A stretch of 64,000 nt of DNA from Stenopsyche tienmushanensis (taxonomy: Eukaryota > Arthropoda > Insecta > Trichoptera > Stenopsychidae), in contig WACJ01000311.1 in the NCBI GenBank assembly GCA_008973525.1, forward strand, positions 186,001 to 250,000, in the 5' to 3' direction. Below the pieces are notes generated by a model. The model was given only the letters and a program-made list of their open reading frames with translations. It did no database searches and was not told where the DNA came from. Shown here in pieces: positions 47,626 to 61,425 of this stretch. How positions within the stretch are numbered: the first letter of the stretch is position 1; every line of letters begins with the position of its first letter. A program made the translations under genes and the position numbers.

Positions 47626-50600
47626 CAATCGGGATAATATTTGTGACGGGACCAAAATATTTAAACGGTTTATCGAGGAAATCGGTAAATCGGGGAACGG
47701 TCAATGCGGGATTATTTAACGTTGTTCTTATGGGAGTTTGACGGGACTATAAAAAATGAACGGTCCATCCGGGAAAACGTATTATGCGGGAACGGTTTAT
47801 CGAGGTTCCACTGTATAGTTACTTTCTTCAACCTCCAGATCATTTACTTGTTTCCTCATGATCCAGATATAATAGACTTAAAGTCAATTGTTAATAATCC
47901 AAATACTTTGTAATGCTCATTCTTTTTGTGTACTCAATTCATTTTCCTTTAAATTAATGCCAAAGAGCAACATTTCGAATGCGTTAATTATTTTAATGTA
48001 TGTATACATTGTTTTGGCGATAGCCATCGTCTTTCATTCACAATGCTTCTGGTTTTTTTTCTGCAGCCAACCAAAAAATATATTCGTGGGCTGGCTGTAT
48101 TTGATTTAGGCGTTGGATGTGATCGATGGCAAATTGTGGCTATATGTGAACCAGGTGTACAATGGTGGATGTTGGCAGTGTAAACAGAACGTTGAGCTCT
48201 GTAAATAGTGGCGGCCATCGCGTTTGTATAAAAACCGGTCCATTAGATCGGTGACAATGGAAGAGCCACCGTTCATGATTTCGCCCGACAATAAATTGTA
48301 ATTACAAACCCATTTGACAAGTCATCCCCTGTTGAGGTGATTCCTGTGAGATATGTGCTGTGATAACCGACATAAAGGCCGTGAATAACCACTAAATGGC
48401 CAGACGAAAGATGCCACATTTCCACGCCTGTCATGACCGAATAAAATATGTGCCCTCTGCTAACTGAATCTCGTTATAGCCGTGACCAATTGCAACTGCA
48501 TCGCGTACTGTTGCGCAAGGTGCATCTTCGTCTTAAAGACCCCGATGACCCGAAAACAACGTTGACAATCGTCGGGGATTAAAAAATAATCCCTCTTCTC
48601 ATGTTTAATCATCATTTTTCTAGCTCTAATGAAGATTTACCTTATAATAAAGCAAGTTTTTCAACACAAACAATATTTCATTTTGAGACCCTTATGTTTT
48701 GAAATCAGAGCTTCGAACCGTTACTTTTTTAATTTTGAACTAGAATTATATTAAAATAAGTAAAATAGTAAAATTGACGGTTTTGCCGGTTATCGGTTTT
48801 CGGTTCAGTTCCCGCCAATGCTTTGGTTGAAAGATTCAAAATAATATATTAATACAAATTTTCATTGCTTTTTTTAGATTCATTACACTAAAATATGACA
48901 GTAATCAACTGAATTTCATCATTATCTACTCGATTATAGAACAAAGATTTACTTGGATGGATGTAAATCCAATCTTGAGCTTTATCCAAATTAATCCATA
49001 ATTCCAACTTAAAATGGTCTATTTCCTTAACTGCTTCATGTTTTTCAGAAACCACAACATGCTAGTTAATTTTCATCAATTTACTACACCATTGATTTGT
49101 TCATCATCATTTCTATATGCCCCATAACATTTTATTTGAATTTTTATTATTTTTATCCATTAAACTGGTCTCTAGCTACATTACATGTTTGAAATTATAA
49201 TAATGTTCTCCATAAATCGCAGACAATCAATGTTAATTCCTCAATGTAAATTCATATAATTATCCATTAATACCACTAATTTTTCTCTCAAATTCTTTAG
49301 CTATTTGAATTTAAACATTCCTATGTGTACTCAAGCTAATGGCATTAATTTCTTGTAAATGTTTATTTTATACTGCAACTGCCATTAGACAAATCGAAGA
49401 CAATCGTCTTCTCTTTTGATAGTATTATTGAATTTTATAGACATTGATGAATCCACTGGGGTTTTTAATTGAATCATTTAAGTTTAATTGAATAATTTGT
49501 ACATGTATCTTATATAGATTTACAATTTTTTATCTCTTCTTTGAAATATATTCTCTGTACAAAAAGAGGGTATATTTGCAAAATAATATCTATTATTTGG
49601 TGTTACATCAATTTTCTTCAGGGTTAATTCCTGATATTTTTAAAAATCATATATTTAATTCATTCTAATATCAAATGATGAAAGTGTTTTTTTGATGCAT
49701 ACACATGTATAAGGGTATTTTTAACTGAATTTATATGAAATATTGGGGTAGTTATATATTTAAATTCATTTCATATGAATTAGAAAAAGCTTTTCGTTAT
49801 TTATTTTCTCCCCCCTGTACGGTCTTATGTATTTATTACATATCAATGCGAGCCCACTTTTGAAAGAAATAAATGGCGAATCGGTGGTGTTGCAAACAGA
49901 GCGGTATTTATTTATAGGTGAGTCCAAGGGGTTGTATTCAGGTGAGATGAGAAGGGAGGAGCTGCTGATTTACACGAACGACCCCTCGAAAGACCAATGG
50001 GGGGTCCTTGGGGGGACTTTGCGAGCAGACGCGTTTAGGGCGTGCGAAAGAATGAAAAGAAATGCGGCTCTTGAATCGCCGGTAATTTAGTATCATATCG
50101 ATAAAAAAGAGATATGAATGCCAAATCTACGCTTGAATTATTATAAGATCTCTATTCCATTGAATGAAAATCGATATTGATGAGAATCCATAGCGTCTGA
50201 GTGTGCAAAAATGTTGAAGCGATCGTTTGGTTCAATGAAAACCAAAGGACAAGCAACCCTTTCGCTTTCAATTTTAAAGAAACGTATTCTCAGACTGTCT
50301 ACCTTCTTATCGAGTGTATAAACTTTATAGTTCGATAAATTGAAAAGACGCTGTAATTTACGAGGGCTTTATAAATGGAAGTCGTCACACCGAAACGCTA
50401 GAGATGTGGAAACCTAAATGGCATTGGGCACATTTATTATCCCGGCCAGATTTATGTGTTAGTTGCAATATTTACCCCAAACATAAGGGATGATGCTCTT
50501 AAACGGTTTTGAATGGCCTTTTTCACAAAGCATGTGTAAACAACGACAGATAACACAAAACACCTTTACGACCAGGTGGGCTAATGGGTAGTACCCGGAC

Positions 50601-53600
50601 CGAAGTGATTTATTTACCTGCAATTCTGAAATACATCTCCAGAAATTTATTTTTTTAAATATTTTCCATTAAATGCTTTACGTTTGCCACAGTAAAATCT
50701 TCGTTTTCAAGCGAAAAAACAAAAAAAATCTCCTTGGATTAAGGATGATTAATATTTTAACGATTTGAGTTTGAACATCCGTGCATTCAATGTCTAATAC
50801 AATGTAAAAAATATCTTTGAACAAAATTATTATATTTCGATTTTGATTTACATAGTGACTGCTTTTCTACCTATTGTAATTATTTTGCATAGCTCTTCAA
50901 CTGGTATACAAATCTAACAAATTTAAGCATCCATTGTCCCATTTTTACAATTGCATATCAACTGTCTGTCCTAGAAAAGATCCAAATACAACAAAACACG
51001 TTAAGATACTCAATGTATAATCGTGGTTGAATCGTTTTCTATTATAAATCTCATCCAAATGTGATGCCTACATGTTTTTTTACAATATCTTCTCGACTTG
51101 TGAGATATTGCAAAAATTAAAACGTCTATCAACGTTAAAAATGTATGCATTTTAATATATAAAGCTTGAAATTCACCAGATTTCCTTAAATGACTATTGT
51201 TTTTGAATTCTAAGCGATTCCAAAATAAAAATGAAATTCTTGAACGATCTTGGAATCCTTCAAGAATTACTTATATGGGTGACGAATGACTATTAGTGTT
51301 CATCCTTTTCTTCCCAACTTTAATGAAGCTCGTTAATCTGTAAAGCCAATTTTGTTACCAATTATTTTATTTGTGCAAATAATTTTGGTAATAATATTGT
51401 ATTTCAATTCTTATACATACATTTAATTTCCTTCAACAGATTGAATTGCTCATAGAATTGAACGATCTTGGATTGCTATCATAGTGAACTTTGCATTTTC
51501 AATTAAAGTGATCGCAATCAAAGTTTCTTAATATAAGGCAACTGTAGCATAGAAGCAGAACTTTCTCATAGTTAGGAGGAGACGTATCTCCATCTTAACA
51601 CACTTTAGTCGGGCACTAACTTGCCGCTTTAGTGGGCGAATCACGTACGACAATATCATGTAAAAGTTGTCATAATTTCAAAACTATCAAATAAGACTCG
51701 ATTGGCTTAACAGGAAGAAAATACAGATTTAATGCTTCTAAAATTTACACAATATATTAGTTGTTATTCTCATAACTACTGCGAAATTATTATTTTAATT
51801 CAATATTTTATATTTAAATTATAGTCTTGAAAGTACTTCCTTCAATAAAGTAATATTTTACAAATATCAAGGCAAAATTTGCATTATTTATGAACCGCAT
51901 TTAAAATATTCAATAAACTACTAAAAAACTAAATTATATTATTATGACGCATAATAATACTTCTCGACGAAAGTGTGTTAAAATTTATACGTTTAAAAAG
52001 CTGAATATTAAATAATAAATTCGTATTGAAATGTTTGAATATATATTATATGTAATGCATCAAATGATGCGGTTTTGATTTGTGCATTGTAATTGGATGG
52101 TTTTAATAGAACTGCTCCGAAAAATCATATTGAAAATCTTCATCTTTCCGTTGGATTGGTTGTACGATATTTTTTCTGAATGTATCTCGGGATGTCACCG
52201 AAAAGATTTATATGTGACAAGTCTCATGCGTGTTTTGACTATTGGCATTTATGGTTTGGGTCGAGGGGTTGGCATTCTCCCAGTGGCATCTCAATGGCAG
52301 GGAAGTGGCCGTGTAACCGATATCCGGATTAGGGACTCCAACTCAAACACTGCAACTCCTCCGTCACCCATGCTGATGCCATTTGTATGCTCGACTGACT
52401 TTCTAAGTGTGCCTCCGGTAATCCTACAAATTGGATCATTCAGCTCGACAACATCTCTCAGACTCTAAGCCCATAAAATACCTGACGTCCCGGGATATTC
52501 GACTTTTCACTATAAATTCTGGACTCATATTTTAGCATCCGTTGACACGAGTTAAATCGTGAGTTTTATTTTGTCGTGTGGCTTCAATTCCAGATCGTTA
52601 GCTATGGGTGTCGGGCTCGGGCTGCTTAGGATCCCAAAAAGGGCTCATCGAGCCAATCGCCCAATGGCCACTTTGTTATGATAATATTTATATTTTAGTG
52701 TCAACTTAAATAATCCAGCGTATTACTGTCTGGTGGCGTAATGACCGTCCTCGGCAGCTACCGCATTCCTCTAGGAATGTCCAGTTGAGAACCCGCCACC
52801 TAACAAATGTGTGTTAAACCTAGACTGACATTAATTCGGAATGTCCTATCTTGTCCGTTTAGGGCGATTTGTTATCTCATTTTTTAGATCAATGGCGCCG
52901 AATTACGCTCGTATTAATATTTTTATAAATACAACCTCATTTATATTAAGTTACATCATCAATCTCAGTTATTAGTCCGATCATTTATCACGAAATAATG
53001 TCAAAATGTCTTCAAAATAAAACAAACATTTTTCATGCAAATGATTTCATACACAAAAAGTTGATATTTTTATCATATCCAATTTTAATGCAAATCCTAA
53101 GAATGATAATATCCTTTTAAAATTGCTAAAAAGAAATTCAGTATTTCGAATAATTAATACACTCTAAATATATTTATTTAAATGGCATAAATTTGTTTGA
53201 ATGCATGGAACTAAATTTACGCGATAATTATGAACACAGTGTATAAAAGTCAAGAAATCATTCCTTTAAAATAAAACCAATAAACTTGTGTATTTAAAAC
53301 CAAGTAATAAGTATTAAGAAATAATTTTAAACGTTTTCATTGACAGTATTTCAATTTTATTCATTAGTACATAATTAGTTTATGAACATAAAGATTAGAT
53401 GAAATGGTTTAGGTATAATTTCCTTATGATTATGTAGTGCAAATTCCATAAGATATTTTTCTAGGGATAGAAAAAAGTATCTGAAACTTATCTGAATAGC
53501 ATATTTAAGGTAAAAGTTAGAAGACGATCTTTAAGTGAGTGACTAAATAACCATTACTTTTTAAATGATGTTTAATTATTTTGGAATATGAGTCACTTAT

Positions 53601-53708
53601 AAATAGCCCTGCCCTACTCCATTAATCAGTATTTAAGTTTCAATAAGCAGGAAATTGAGCTGAACCTAGAAATACTAATACTTCCAATCTCTCAAATGAG
53701 TTATTAAG

Positions 53709-53782
53709 GTGATTTTTTTCCGATAATCTGGATTCAAACTCGAACCTTTATAAGTATAGTCCAGGCAATAATTCACTATATC
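53709..53782 (-). repeat. SINE family B head fragment (minus strand)
   Basis: On the minus strand: GATATAGTGAATTATTGCCT, GGACTATACTTATAAAGG, TTCGAGTTTGAATCCAGATT, ATCGGAAAAAAATCACC. This matches the heads at 24626 and 61318. Confidence 0.55.
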
Positions 53783-54102
53783 AGTACTTGTTCCAGTTTA
53801 AATGCGGATTATAAATATCTAGGCAGTGGACAGATCATTCAGGATGTCCTGAAACCACATTGAGAGAATATATGTGATGTGCAATGAATGAGATTAGCTT
53901 AAATCCATCTCGGGTGGAAGAAGTAAAATTTCTTTGCTCCTAAAAAAAGTCGATTTTATACATTACCTTTTTTCCATTTGTCAACGAAAATTGTTGGCTA
54001 AAAGATGAAGCTATGTGTTGTGTAATATATAATAAACAGGCTTGCTACTAGTGTAGTGGTTGTTTTATGCTATTTATAGACACATACAATAGAGACGGCT
54101 CG

Positions 54103-54112
54103 GCGCATGCGC
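54103..54112. promoter_or_regulatory. NRF-1/Erect-wing-like palindrome GCGCATGCGC
   Basis: This is a perfect core of the NRF-1 family binding site (YGCGCAYGCGCR), set in CGGCTCGGCGCATGCGCGTA. Its surroundings are AT-rich, so the site stands out. No gene was recognised next to it; a chance match is possible. Confidence 0.4.
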
Positions 54113-55841
54113 GTAGTATGTCTATGGTACACAATGCGACATGCGACAAATGCAGATACACTACAGATGATTCTCCCTTTCTTTCTAACCAATTTTCGCT
54201 TGGAGTTTCATTTTACGTGACGTTCAAACAAATTTGTCCTAAAACGCTAATAGATGTTTTACTTTTAAAATGCACTGCTTGGGGATAAAAGGTTTTTTAT
54301 TACACTTTATACTCTTATTATTAATTATTAATCTGTCTTAAAAATATTAAAATAAATGTAAATAAACTTCAATCTGGTTTTTAAAAAAATCCTTATTTAA
54401 TTTAATATCTACGCCAATGAGTTTACGTAAAATACATTAGCATAAAAACGAACATCACAATACGTATAAATGACTTTTCATTGCCTATTCACTAATCTTT
54501 AATATTAATATCATCAAATAATAAAATATATTTTATAACCGGGAATTTTTGAGGCAAAAATAATTAAAAAATATTTATATATTCACTCATAGTTAAATAA
54601 AGCCTATATTGAAATAGACAACAACGAACACATTTTAAGAGGCATTATTTTTTAATTTTTTATGGCAAACTATTAAAGTGAAAGCTTTGGCATAGTCATC
54701 CAGCAATGAAAAATGATACTTTTGAAATAACAATAATTTTGGATAGTTTATTTAATTTTTTTTTATAGTATGTCTATTCAGTTTTGTGGCCGTTATAAAA
54801 ATGTATGTTTGATATATAGTGTGATGACCAAGTACGTCGATATCGACTCCCACACCTATTGTTAAAATCTTAACAAATCAGAAAAGCGGTATTGTTTAGA
54901 TTCCGATACAAAGTGTAAAGAAGCGCACTCAGTTATTCCGACATGAGTCGATTCGAGATAAGACGCGCTCAGCGCCCATCGCGAAGCGATTCATATAACC
55001 TCACGTTACCAGAAATATGACTATTGTTATGGATAATTTTTATCTGACGCGTCCATCCATTTGCTCGTGATGATGGAAGGGGTAAGTCCTGGATTATGTA
55101 ACCCCAGACGATGACTTTTTATTGGTGTCATTTGTTTGGGCCGTACCCGCAGTCCATGGCTCGTGGACACCCACTGGGTCACTATTTATCATAGAACGTT
55201 CATCGGACAGATACGCATCTATTTATCTTTGGGGCTCACTGACTCTCCATCATGGACTCAATCAAACTGACATCAATAACATACATCGCGAATGCACGAA
55301 TTATTTAATGCCGTATCAATAACACCGTCATCACTGCGAGTAACCGAACGAGACGTGCATAAATCAAACTTGATTGTAGGAATTCACTACATGGATTAAA
55401 TGTGTTCAAATCGAACTACATTTAACATCAAGAAAAAAGCAGATGGAATTTATACAACCCTTGAATATTTCAAGATCATTTGTACGTTGACATCCCTTTT
55501 TCGATTGTCTGAATCATATTCCAATGAAATCTTTACTTCCACGTTCTTAATATATGATAAAGATAAGCATGTTTTAATTTTTACTAACTAATTCTTTGAG
55601 GAGTAATGATACCATTGAGAACGTTATGCAGAATGTTGCGAATCAACTAACAACTTTATCTCGACAATATTGCATTTAATCGGGTATCAATCGGTGATCA
55701 TTGTGCAGAAGTTTGAATATGATTTATTAATCCTTATAAAATTCAATTAATGCAATAATTAAATCCAATGACGATTATTAGAATAAATAATTTAGATCCA
55801 TTTTTTTATGAAATGCATGGATGCACCTAACACATTTCCTT

Positions 55842-55950
55842 CGGGTTACGCATAGGTGCTTTTCCCGTATAGTACCCGAAAGACACACATATGTGTAACT
55901 CGATGAAAATGCGGGTTACGCATATGTGCGTTATTTAGGTACTATCAGTA
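55842..55950. repeat. Cluster of direct and inverted copies of a CGGGTTACGCATATGTGC unit
   Basis: CGGGTTACGCATAGGTGC at 55842-55859 and CGGGTTACGCATATGTGC at 55912-55929 differ at one base. Between them, CACACATATGTGTAACTCG is a similar unit in reverse. A weaker fourth copy (GATGCACTTGTGCG) follows. CCGTATAGTACCCG and AGGTACTATCA add a second inverted pair. The cluster ends about 30 bp before the mariner terminus at 55982. Unclassified. Confidence 0.6.
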
Positions 55951-55981
55951 GATGCACTTGTGCGTCAGCCAATATATAATA

Positions 55982-56335
55982 CGAGATACATCCCGAAAGT
56001 AAGTGTACTGTGACAATAACGGGCTGTGTTTTTTTTTGTTTTTTAAGGGTTGTCCATACTGAGTGATAGATGGGGATCTTCTGGCAAAGCGAGCATAGCA
56101 AAAATACGGTAGCACGTAAATTCACGTTTTAGTATCCAGTTGCGTGAAAGATGTCGGTAAGGAATCCCGCCAAGTGCAAACGTGAAGTGACTTGAATTGG
56201 AAGGTGAGGATTTTCTGAGATAAAGACTGGAGATAAAAAAGTGGGTGCCTCATTAGACGTCAAATGACAGTCGTCACAGTTATGTCACAACAATTCCCCG
56301 TCTGCCAAAAATATCAAAACCACAATTTCGGACAA
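55982..56335 (+). pseudogene. mariner 5' fragment: terminus plus broken transposase start
   Basis: TACGAGATACATCCCGAAAG at 55980 resembles a mariner terminus and is comparable to that of the MITE at 33155. After an untranslated stretch, the ATG at 56151 reads MSVRNPAKCKREV and then stops; NPAKC is a usual start of mariner transposases. Further on, about 56240-56310, out-of-frame sequence aligns with the KWVR ... RRGQMTVHDE ... RSGRP region of the family (that alignment needs frame shifts). The right end and the catalytic domain are gone. Confidence 0.65.
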
Positions 56336-58559
56336 AAAATCGTGGCCTCAGAGTTTTAATACCGAAAAGGCATCATTTTGGTCACCTTAAATAAAACATC
56401 CAGATCGATAAACCCTAAACTGTAGATCATGAAAGAAATAACATTTGATCAGAAATAGTGGCACTATCAGCAACATCGTGCTAAAATACCACAAATGTAT
56501 AAACAATTTGTCATTTTTAAAGCTTAAATTAATAGATTTAATTACAGATTGGATAAGATGGCAGATATGGAAATCAAAGTATTACAGATGTGTTTTAATT
56601 GCTTTTTTGTTGGATTGGCAATGACAAATTGTTGTTGGTAGGATACTTTTAGTATTACATTTCTTTCATATAAGAAACATTTGCTTTCAAGAGAACATTG
56701 TCAAAATTTCAACATTAAATATATTTATTGCTTCGACTTAAAATCTGTAAATGTCAAAACAGTACTGTGGAATTGGAAGGCGCTTTTTGATCGTGAGAAA
56801 AATACATAGTTAGTGTCCAAATCTGAAAAGTAACATTGCTTCCTATTATAACACTTTCGTGATGACTATAAATTAGATCGTCATCTTATAAATTATAAAA
56901 AAACTCTTAATTAAATGCAAAGAACTAGTATTTATTTATCGTTTCATAATAAATTACGCGTCGTAGCCTCATTTTTCAACTTTCGGTGTAAATAGAAAGA
57001 TTTATGTATATTTTCACCATAACGACGCCTAGACAAATTTCGACCGTAAATTATGGTCGCAAAGCCATTTCTTGATAGTTGACATTGGAGACCATAAAGA
57101 CTACTAACTGATTCGTAATCAATGTCCGCTTCCTCTTTTCGAGTTTCTAATCGAATGATTTGGAGGCTCAGCGATGAAGATGGAAGATTGTTGACCAAGA
57201 CGAAGAGTGAGATCGCTAGAGTTCCATGACGAGACTGGTTGGGCTAAGTCGACACGATAATTCCATAAAATATGAATGCGCGGACAAGAACGTTCCTCAG
57301 ATGACAGATTCTTATAAACGGTGGTGGTATTTCCATCAAAACTTGTTGCTGAGGTCACCAGATGCACGTGCCTATCCATCATGGATTTATAGCCAATCTA
57401 GCAACACACGCGGAAATAATGATGGACACCATTTCTTTGAGATGAAATTATATTAACACCGTTTAAGTCCTCACTTCGATGTTATTACGACATCAGCAGT
57501 AAATTAAATGATCGCTACTTAAAATGGAAGCCTTGGGAAAAAATATGCATCGAGCTTTTGAATACACAAGCAAACTTTCTATTGAAAATTGCGCAATAGT
57601 ATATCAAGTGATGCAAGTTATTTTAACTAAGAACCAATACAATTATATTTTTGATGATATATTTTATTCAACTGGAGAATGATAAGCTTACCTTCAAGTT
57701 CTCATCAAATGTTTATATCCATTAATTGGGAATATCTATCGATTAGATAAAAGGATGAGACAAAATCTGTCTTTGAATGCCCCTCATTTTTAGGGGAGAT
57801 TTTATTTAAAAACAAAGATTTTTTAAATTTACAGCATACAATGTCATACATTGAACCCTATATATGTCCCCCCAGGTACCATTTCAAGACAGCCTTCATT
57901 TATGTATTTACATTTCCAAAATGATCTGCCCTCATTATATAAGTTTGAGTTCAAGTACAGGTTATGGGAAAAATGAATTCTGAGATCTGAAATATTAATA
58001 TTAATAATCAGGCACCAGATATTTTTGGGAGAGTGAGAGGAAATTTGTTTGTATTCATTGCATATTACACAATTATAAACTAAAACATAGCATTTAATGC
58101 TGTTAAACATCTGGAAATTAGGTTTATTCGTTGAGTAGGTATTTACCATCCATTCAAAAATCAAACTCAAATGTTAAAAATGTATAATTTTACTTTTTGA
58201 ATCTATTGGCAGAACTCAATACAGTTTATTGTGTTAATTATTGAAAAGTTTTTTTTACATTTACATTTTAAACTATAATATTTTGAGTCATTGCAAAAAG
58301 AAAACACGTAGAACCCTAAATAATACTATATTGAGCCGCAAAATGAAATAAAAATTATGGTTGTATTGTGTAGCGTGCTTATAGATAAAAAGATCTCATG
58401 CGATGTGTGAACCCGCGTGAAAGTAGTGCCGGATTTTTGAGTGTTAATATTTCCAGGTATAACTTAATACTCTGCTCCTCAAAGTATTCATATAATCATT
58501 AAATAATTATTTCGCAACTCAAAGATCCTCTCCTACTTAAAATTCCCATTTGAATCTGA

Positions 58560-58680
58560 TTCAACTAAATATGAAAGACAATGGAAAACCACGACCTATT
58601 TTTTTTCCATTGCTATATTAATTTCCCATGGAGATTGCTTATATTCGATCAAATATAAAGCATCTCAATGAGATAATTAA
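58560..58680 (+). repeat. SINE family B 3' fragment
   Basis: CAACTAAATATGAAAGACAA, TGGAAAACCACGACC, TTAATTTCCCATGGAGATTG, CTTATATTCGATCAAATATA follows the family-B 3' module at 37880-37975. Confidence 0.5.
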
Positions 58681-58824
58681 AACTGTTTTATAGATAGTAC
58701 AGGAGGTAGCGACATTATTTGTGTAAAAAGCTGATTCTTTGACATTTTGTTGTTTTGATATTTTATACCCACAAGATTAAAACTTTTTAAAGTGATCAAA
58801 GATACCTAAAAAAAATAAAAATGA

Positions 58825-59180
58825 TGGTCTACTGTGTAGGAAGTGTTGCCATCAAGAGTCTACCACCCACGCAAGATGTAAAAAATTAACGTTTTGCGTC
58901 TATTGAGGTTTTATCAACGTTAGATGATCAGTAGACTGTCTTTTTTCGCTGTTTTATACACTAAACATATTAACAGAAAAAAATCAGCCTTGTTGAGATA
59001 AGTCGAATACAAAAATCGAGTTATTAATGTCCTCAACGTTGAAAGCCTGGTAGACTATATATTTTCTGATTTACATTGTGTAAACACGAACTGAGACAAA
59101 CATTTATAGAACGGGTGCAAAATTTCAGTAGCTTCCTTTTGTACAACATGTTTTTACAGTTCGTCTGTAATACGATGAAA
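58825..59180 (+). repeat. Unclassified repeat X copy 3
   Basis: GGTCTACTGTGTAGG, TCAGTAGACTGTC, ATTAATGTCCTCAACGTTGA, CTGATTTACATTGTGTAAAC and GGGTGCAAAATTTCAGTAGC match X copies 1 and 2 in order. Confidence 0.65.
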
Positions 59181-59714
59181 ATTATCATACGTTTTTAATA
59201 GAACTTTACTGTATTTAACTCTTTGCGAACGATCTAGTTATTCGGCACTATCGCCAGTTGATCGACACTATTTAAACTAAATAAATGCATTTAGATTATC
59301 ACTTATTGAGATAATACACTTTTTAAGCCATCTTTTTATGGGATGTATACGGTTCATGTTGAGAATTACTGAGCAAAATATTTAATAATAAGATAGGAAT
59401 TTTATTTTGCATTATATACAATTCCATTGGAAGTTACATTATAAAGCGAAATGATTTCAATTGCATTAAGCTGCGTTTAATTTTGTCTGATGGTAAGATT
59501 GATCGTACTGTATACATTTTGTGGTAGCACACTAATACCGTGCATATCATGGAATTTATCGAGGAATTCAGACTAGTTTTATTGGGGGCTGTTTGATTTG
59601 AATGAAGAGTCCGATTTCGTGGCGCATTAAGTGTTCCAGAATAGGATGATGTTGAATGGATGTCAGATTGGATTCTCCATGCATAGGAAGAAGAATCGGT
59701 GGTGTGCAGGAGAA

Positions 59715-59732
59715 GCAGCAGCAGCAGCAGCA
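59715..59732 (+). repeat. Trinucleotide microsatellite (GCA)6
   Basis: Six GCA units. Open frames on both strands cross it (Gln run on plus, Cys run on minus), but neither is recognisable, so the frames are probably spurious. Confidence 0.9.
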
Positions 59733-60792
59733 CAGGCTGACAGGGATGGCCCCGAGGGACACCTGCGTCCCACTGATATCATCTCATTACCCGTCGGAGC
59801 CTTCAGAAAAGGGAAACGTTTCACATATGAGGCGGGCCGCATTCTTGAACTCACACTGCGATATTATTTATTTGCCTTTAGCTTTGAAAAATGGACAAAT
59901 TAGTGCACGTCAAAATAACGTGTGTCAGATTTTACGGCGTATACATTTCGCTCTCGGATGAAAAATGCGAGTCACGTCTTCGGAGCACTCATTGTTTGGT
60001 CGCGAGGGACCTTCTACTCTTTTACGACCTCATCTTCAGACCGGCTTATCGATCACCACAATGACGCTTTCCGAATTTCCACGTAGCCATAAAATCCAAA
60101 ATATGCGCTTTGCACTATTTCATTTGTAATCCTCCGAAGGCTCCATCAACAATGACCGATGACGCGGCGGTATCCTTGTTTGCCGAGCGTGGAACATCAC
60201 GCTCGAATCCAACAATTTAGTGCAATTTTCATACTTTTGTTGCAAAAAAAATACAAATTCATTGCAAATCTTAAATTTCTTAATCAATTTATACTGTAAT
60301 CAGCTTAATTTCTAATAATTTCTGCTTATTTTCAAGCGGTTACTAATATACAAAATTGACAAAAATGTTCAAAATGATTCACGTCATTTATTTCGACTTT
60401 TGACCTCGTTACAATAATTATATGCTAGTAAAAACATATTTTTTTCTAGACACTATTTTAACAATCATAATGACTAGATTTCTAACATTTAGCAGGCAAC
60501 TTAATAGAAGAACCGTTTAACGTACGAAAGAAGCTGACATTGAAGATTTATTACAATCCCATTACTTAGAAAGTGCAAGCAAATACGAACTATAATAGAA
60601 TTATTAGAATTAAATAATGTTAGTATAGTAACTAGATCTTATTATAAAAAAATGGGTTTAAATTTAGATGGCGCCGAACTAAAATAGAACAATATTTTCG
60701 ACCGATTGTGAAATTAAAAAACCCACACGATCAGTCTTCTTCGGGCAATTTCGTTTTATAATGAGAGTTTGTAATCGTTCTGTAGACATGTT

Positions 60793-60922
60793 CAAGTCGC
60801 GAGGTTCTCATTCATCATGTCAGTGGTCCGAAAAGTGGACCGGTTGAACATGCAGATCTTGTGGCAACTCCGTTCTCTTTTAGGGTTTTTAACGGCATTT
60901 TCTATGATCTGTACGATCTGTA
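60793..60922 (+). repeat. Repeat Y copy 2, with hairpin
   Basis: It matches the copy at 32610-32735. Here the hairpin is GGTCC / GGACC around GAAAAGT. This copy is not enclosed by the hAT-like termini that surround copy 1, so Y may be independent of that MITE. Confidence 0.6.
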
Positions 60923-60964
60923 CAATGCTTCGATCCAGGCATGCCCTAATTTTTTAGATCCAAA

Positions 60965-61045
60965 AAAATATCTATTTAGAAAATTCTCATATGGAAATCA
61001 TCTGGATTTAATAATGAATATAGCATATTAACACATTACGTACGG
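60965..61045 (+). repeat. SINE family B 3' fragment
   Basis: TAGAAAATTCTCATATGGAA, ATCATCTGGATTTAATAATG, AATATAGCATATTAACACAT agrees with the family-B 3' module including the AACACA-like end. Confidence 0.45.
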
Positions 61046-61317
61046 GCATAGCTTCGCGCGCATTTGCCCATAATTTTTGGTCACTTATATATTAAGAATG
61101 TGCTCAATTTAAAATATATATATATTTCAACAAATCTTCATAAGAAAAATAATAGGAAAAAAACATGGCATAATTCATAAAAATATGATCTGTATGAAAA
61201 ACATCAGCTAACATAGAACATATTAATATTCTTTCGGTACGTAATGTGTTTTAAGAAGAAGATTTGTTTGCAACATCGAATCTTATAATCATACCATTCA
61301 AGAAACTACGATTTTAA

Positions 61318-61425
61318 TGAAACATGATCTCCCAAATTTGTTGGTACGTTAATTTATTTTCCACAATCTGGATTTAAACCCGAACCTTTATAATAATAGT
61401 CGAGGATTTAAGCCACAACCAACAA
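61318..61425 (-). repeat. SINE family B head and body start (minus strand)
   Basis: On the minus strand: GTTGTGGCTTAAATCCTCGA, TTATTATAAAGGTTCGGGTT, TAAATCCAGATTGTGG, then ACGTACCAACAAATTTGGGA and GATCATG. The same order occurs at 24626, including CTGTACC ... GGGAGATCG. Confidence 0.6.

Larger units (their letters stand above)
46446..47813 (-). mobile_element. Internally deleted Tigger/pogo element (1368 bp)
   Basis: The left end CAGTGAAACCTCGAT and the right end, reverse-complemented, CAGTGGAACCTCGAT are inverted repeats flanked by TA on each side (46444-46445, 47814-47815), as in Tc1/mariner-superfamily pogo/Tigger elements. Subterminal words such as AACGGTTTAT and TGCGGGAA recur near both ends. 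The single recognisable ORF (46905-46606, minus) keeps only the two ends of a Tigger transposase. A LINE reverse-transcriptase scrap lies inside at about 47405-47625. It is non-autonomous. Confidence 0.9.

Noticed and set aside
49827..50090. 87-codon plus-strand ORF in a G-rich patch
   Set aside because: Looks protein-like in composition but matches no family I know and has no supporting splice or promoter signals.
50570..50640. A-box-like GGTGGGCTAATGGGTAG, possible third SINE
   Set aside because: No B box downstream and no second copy found.
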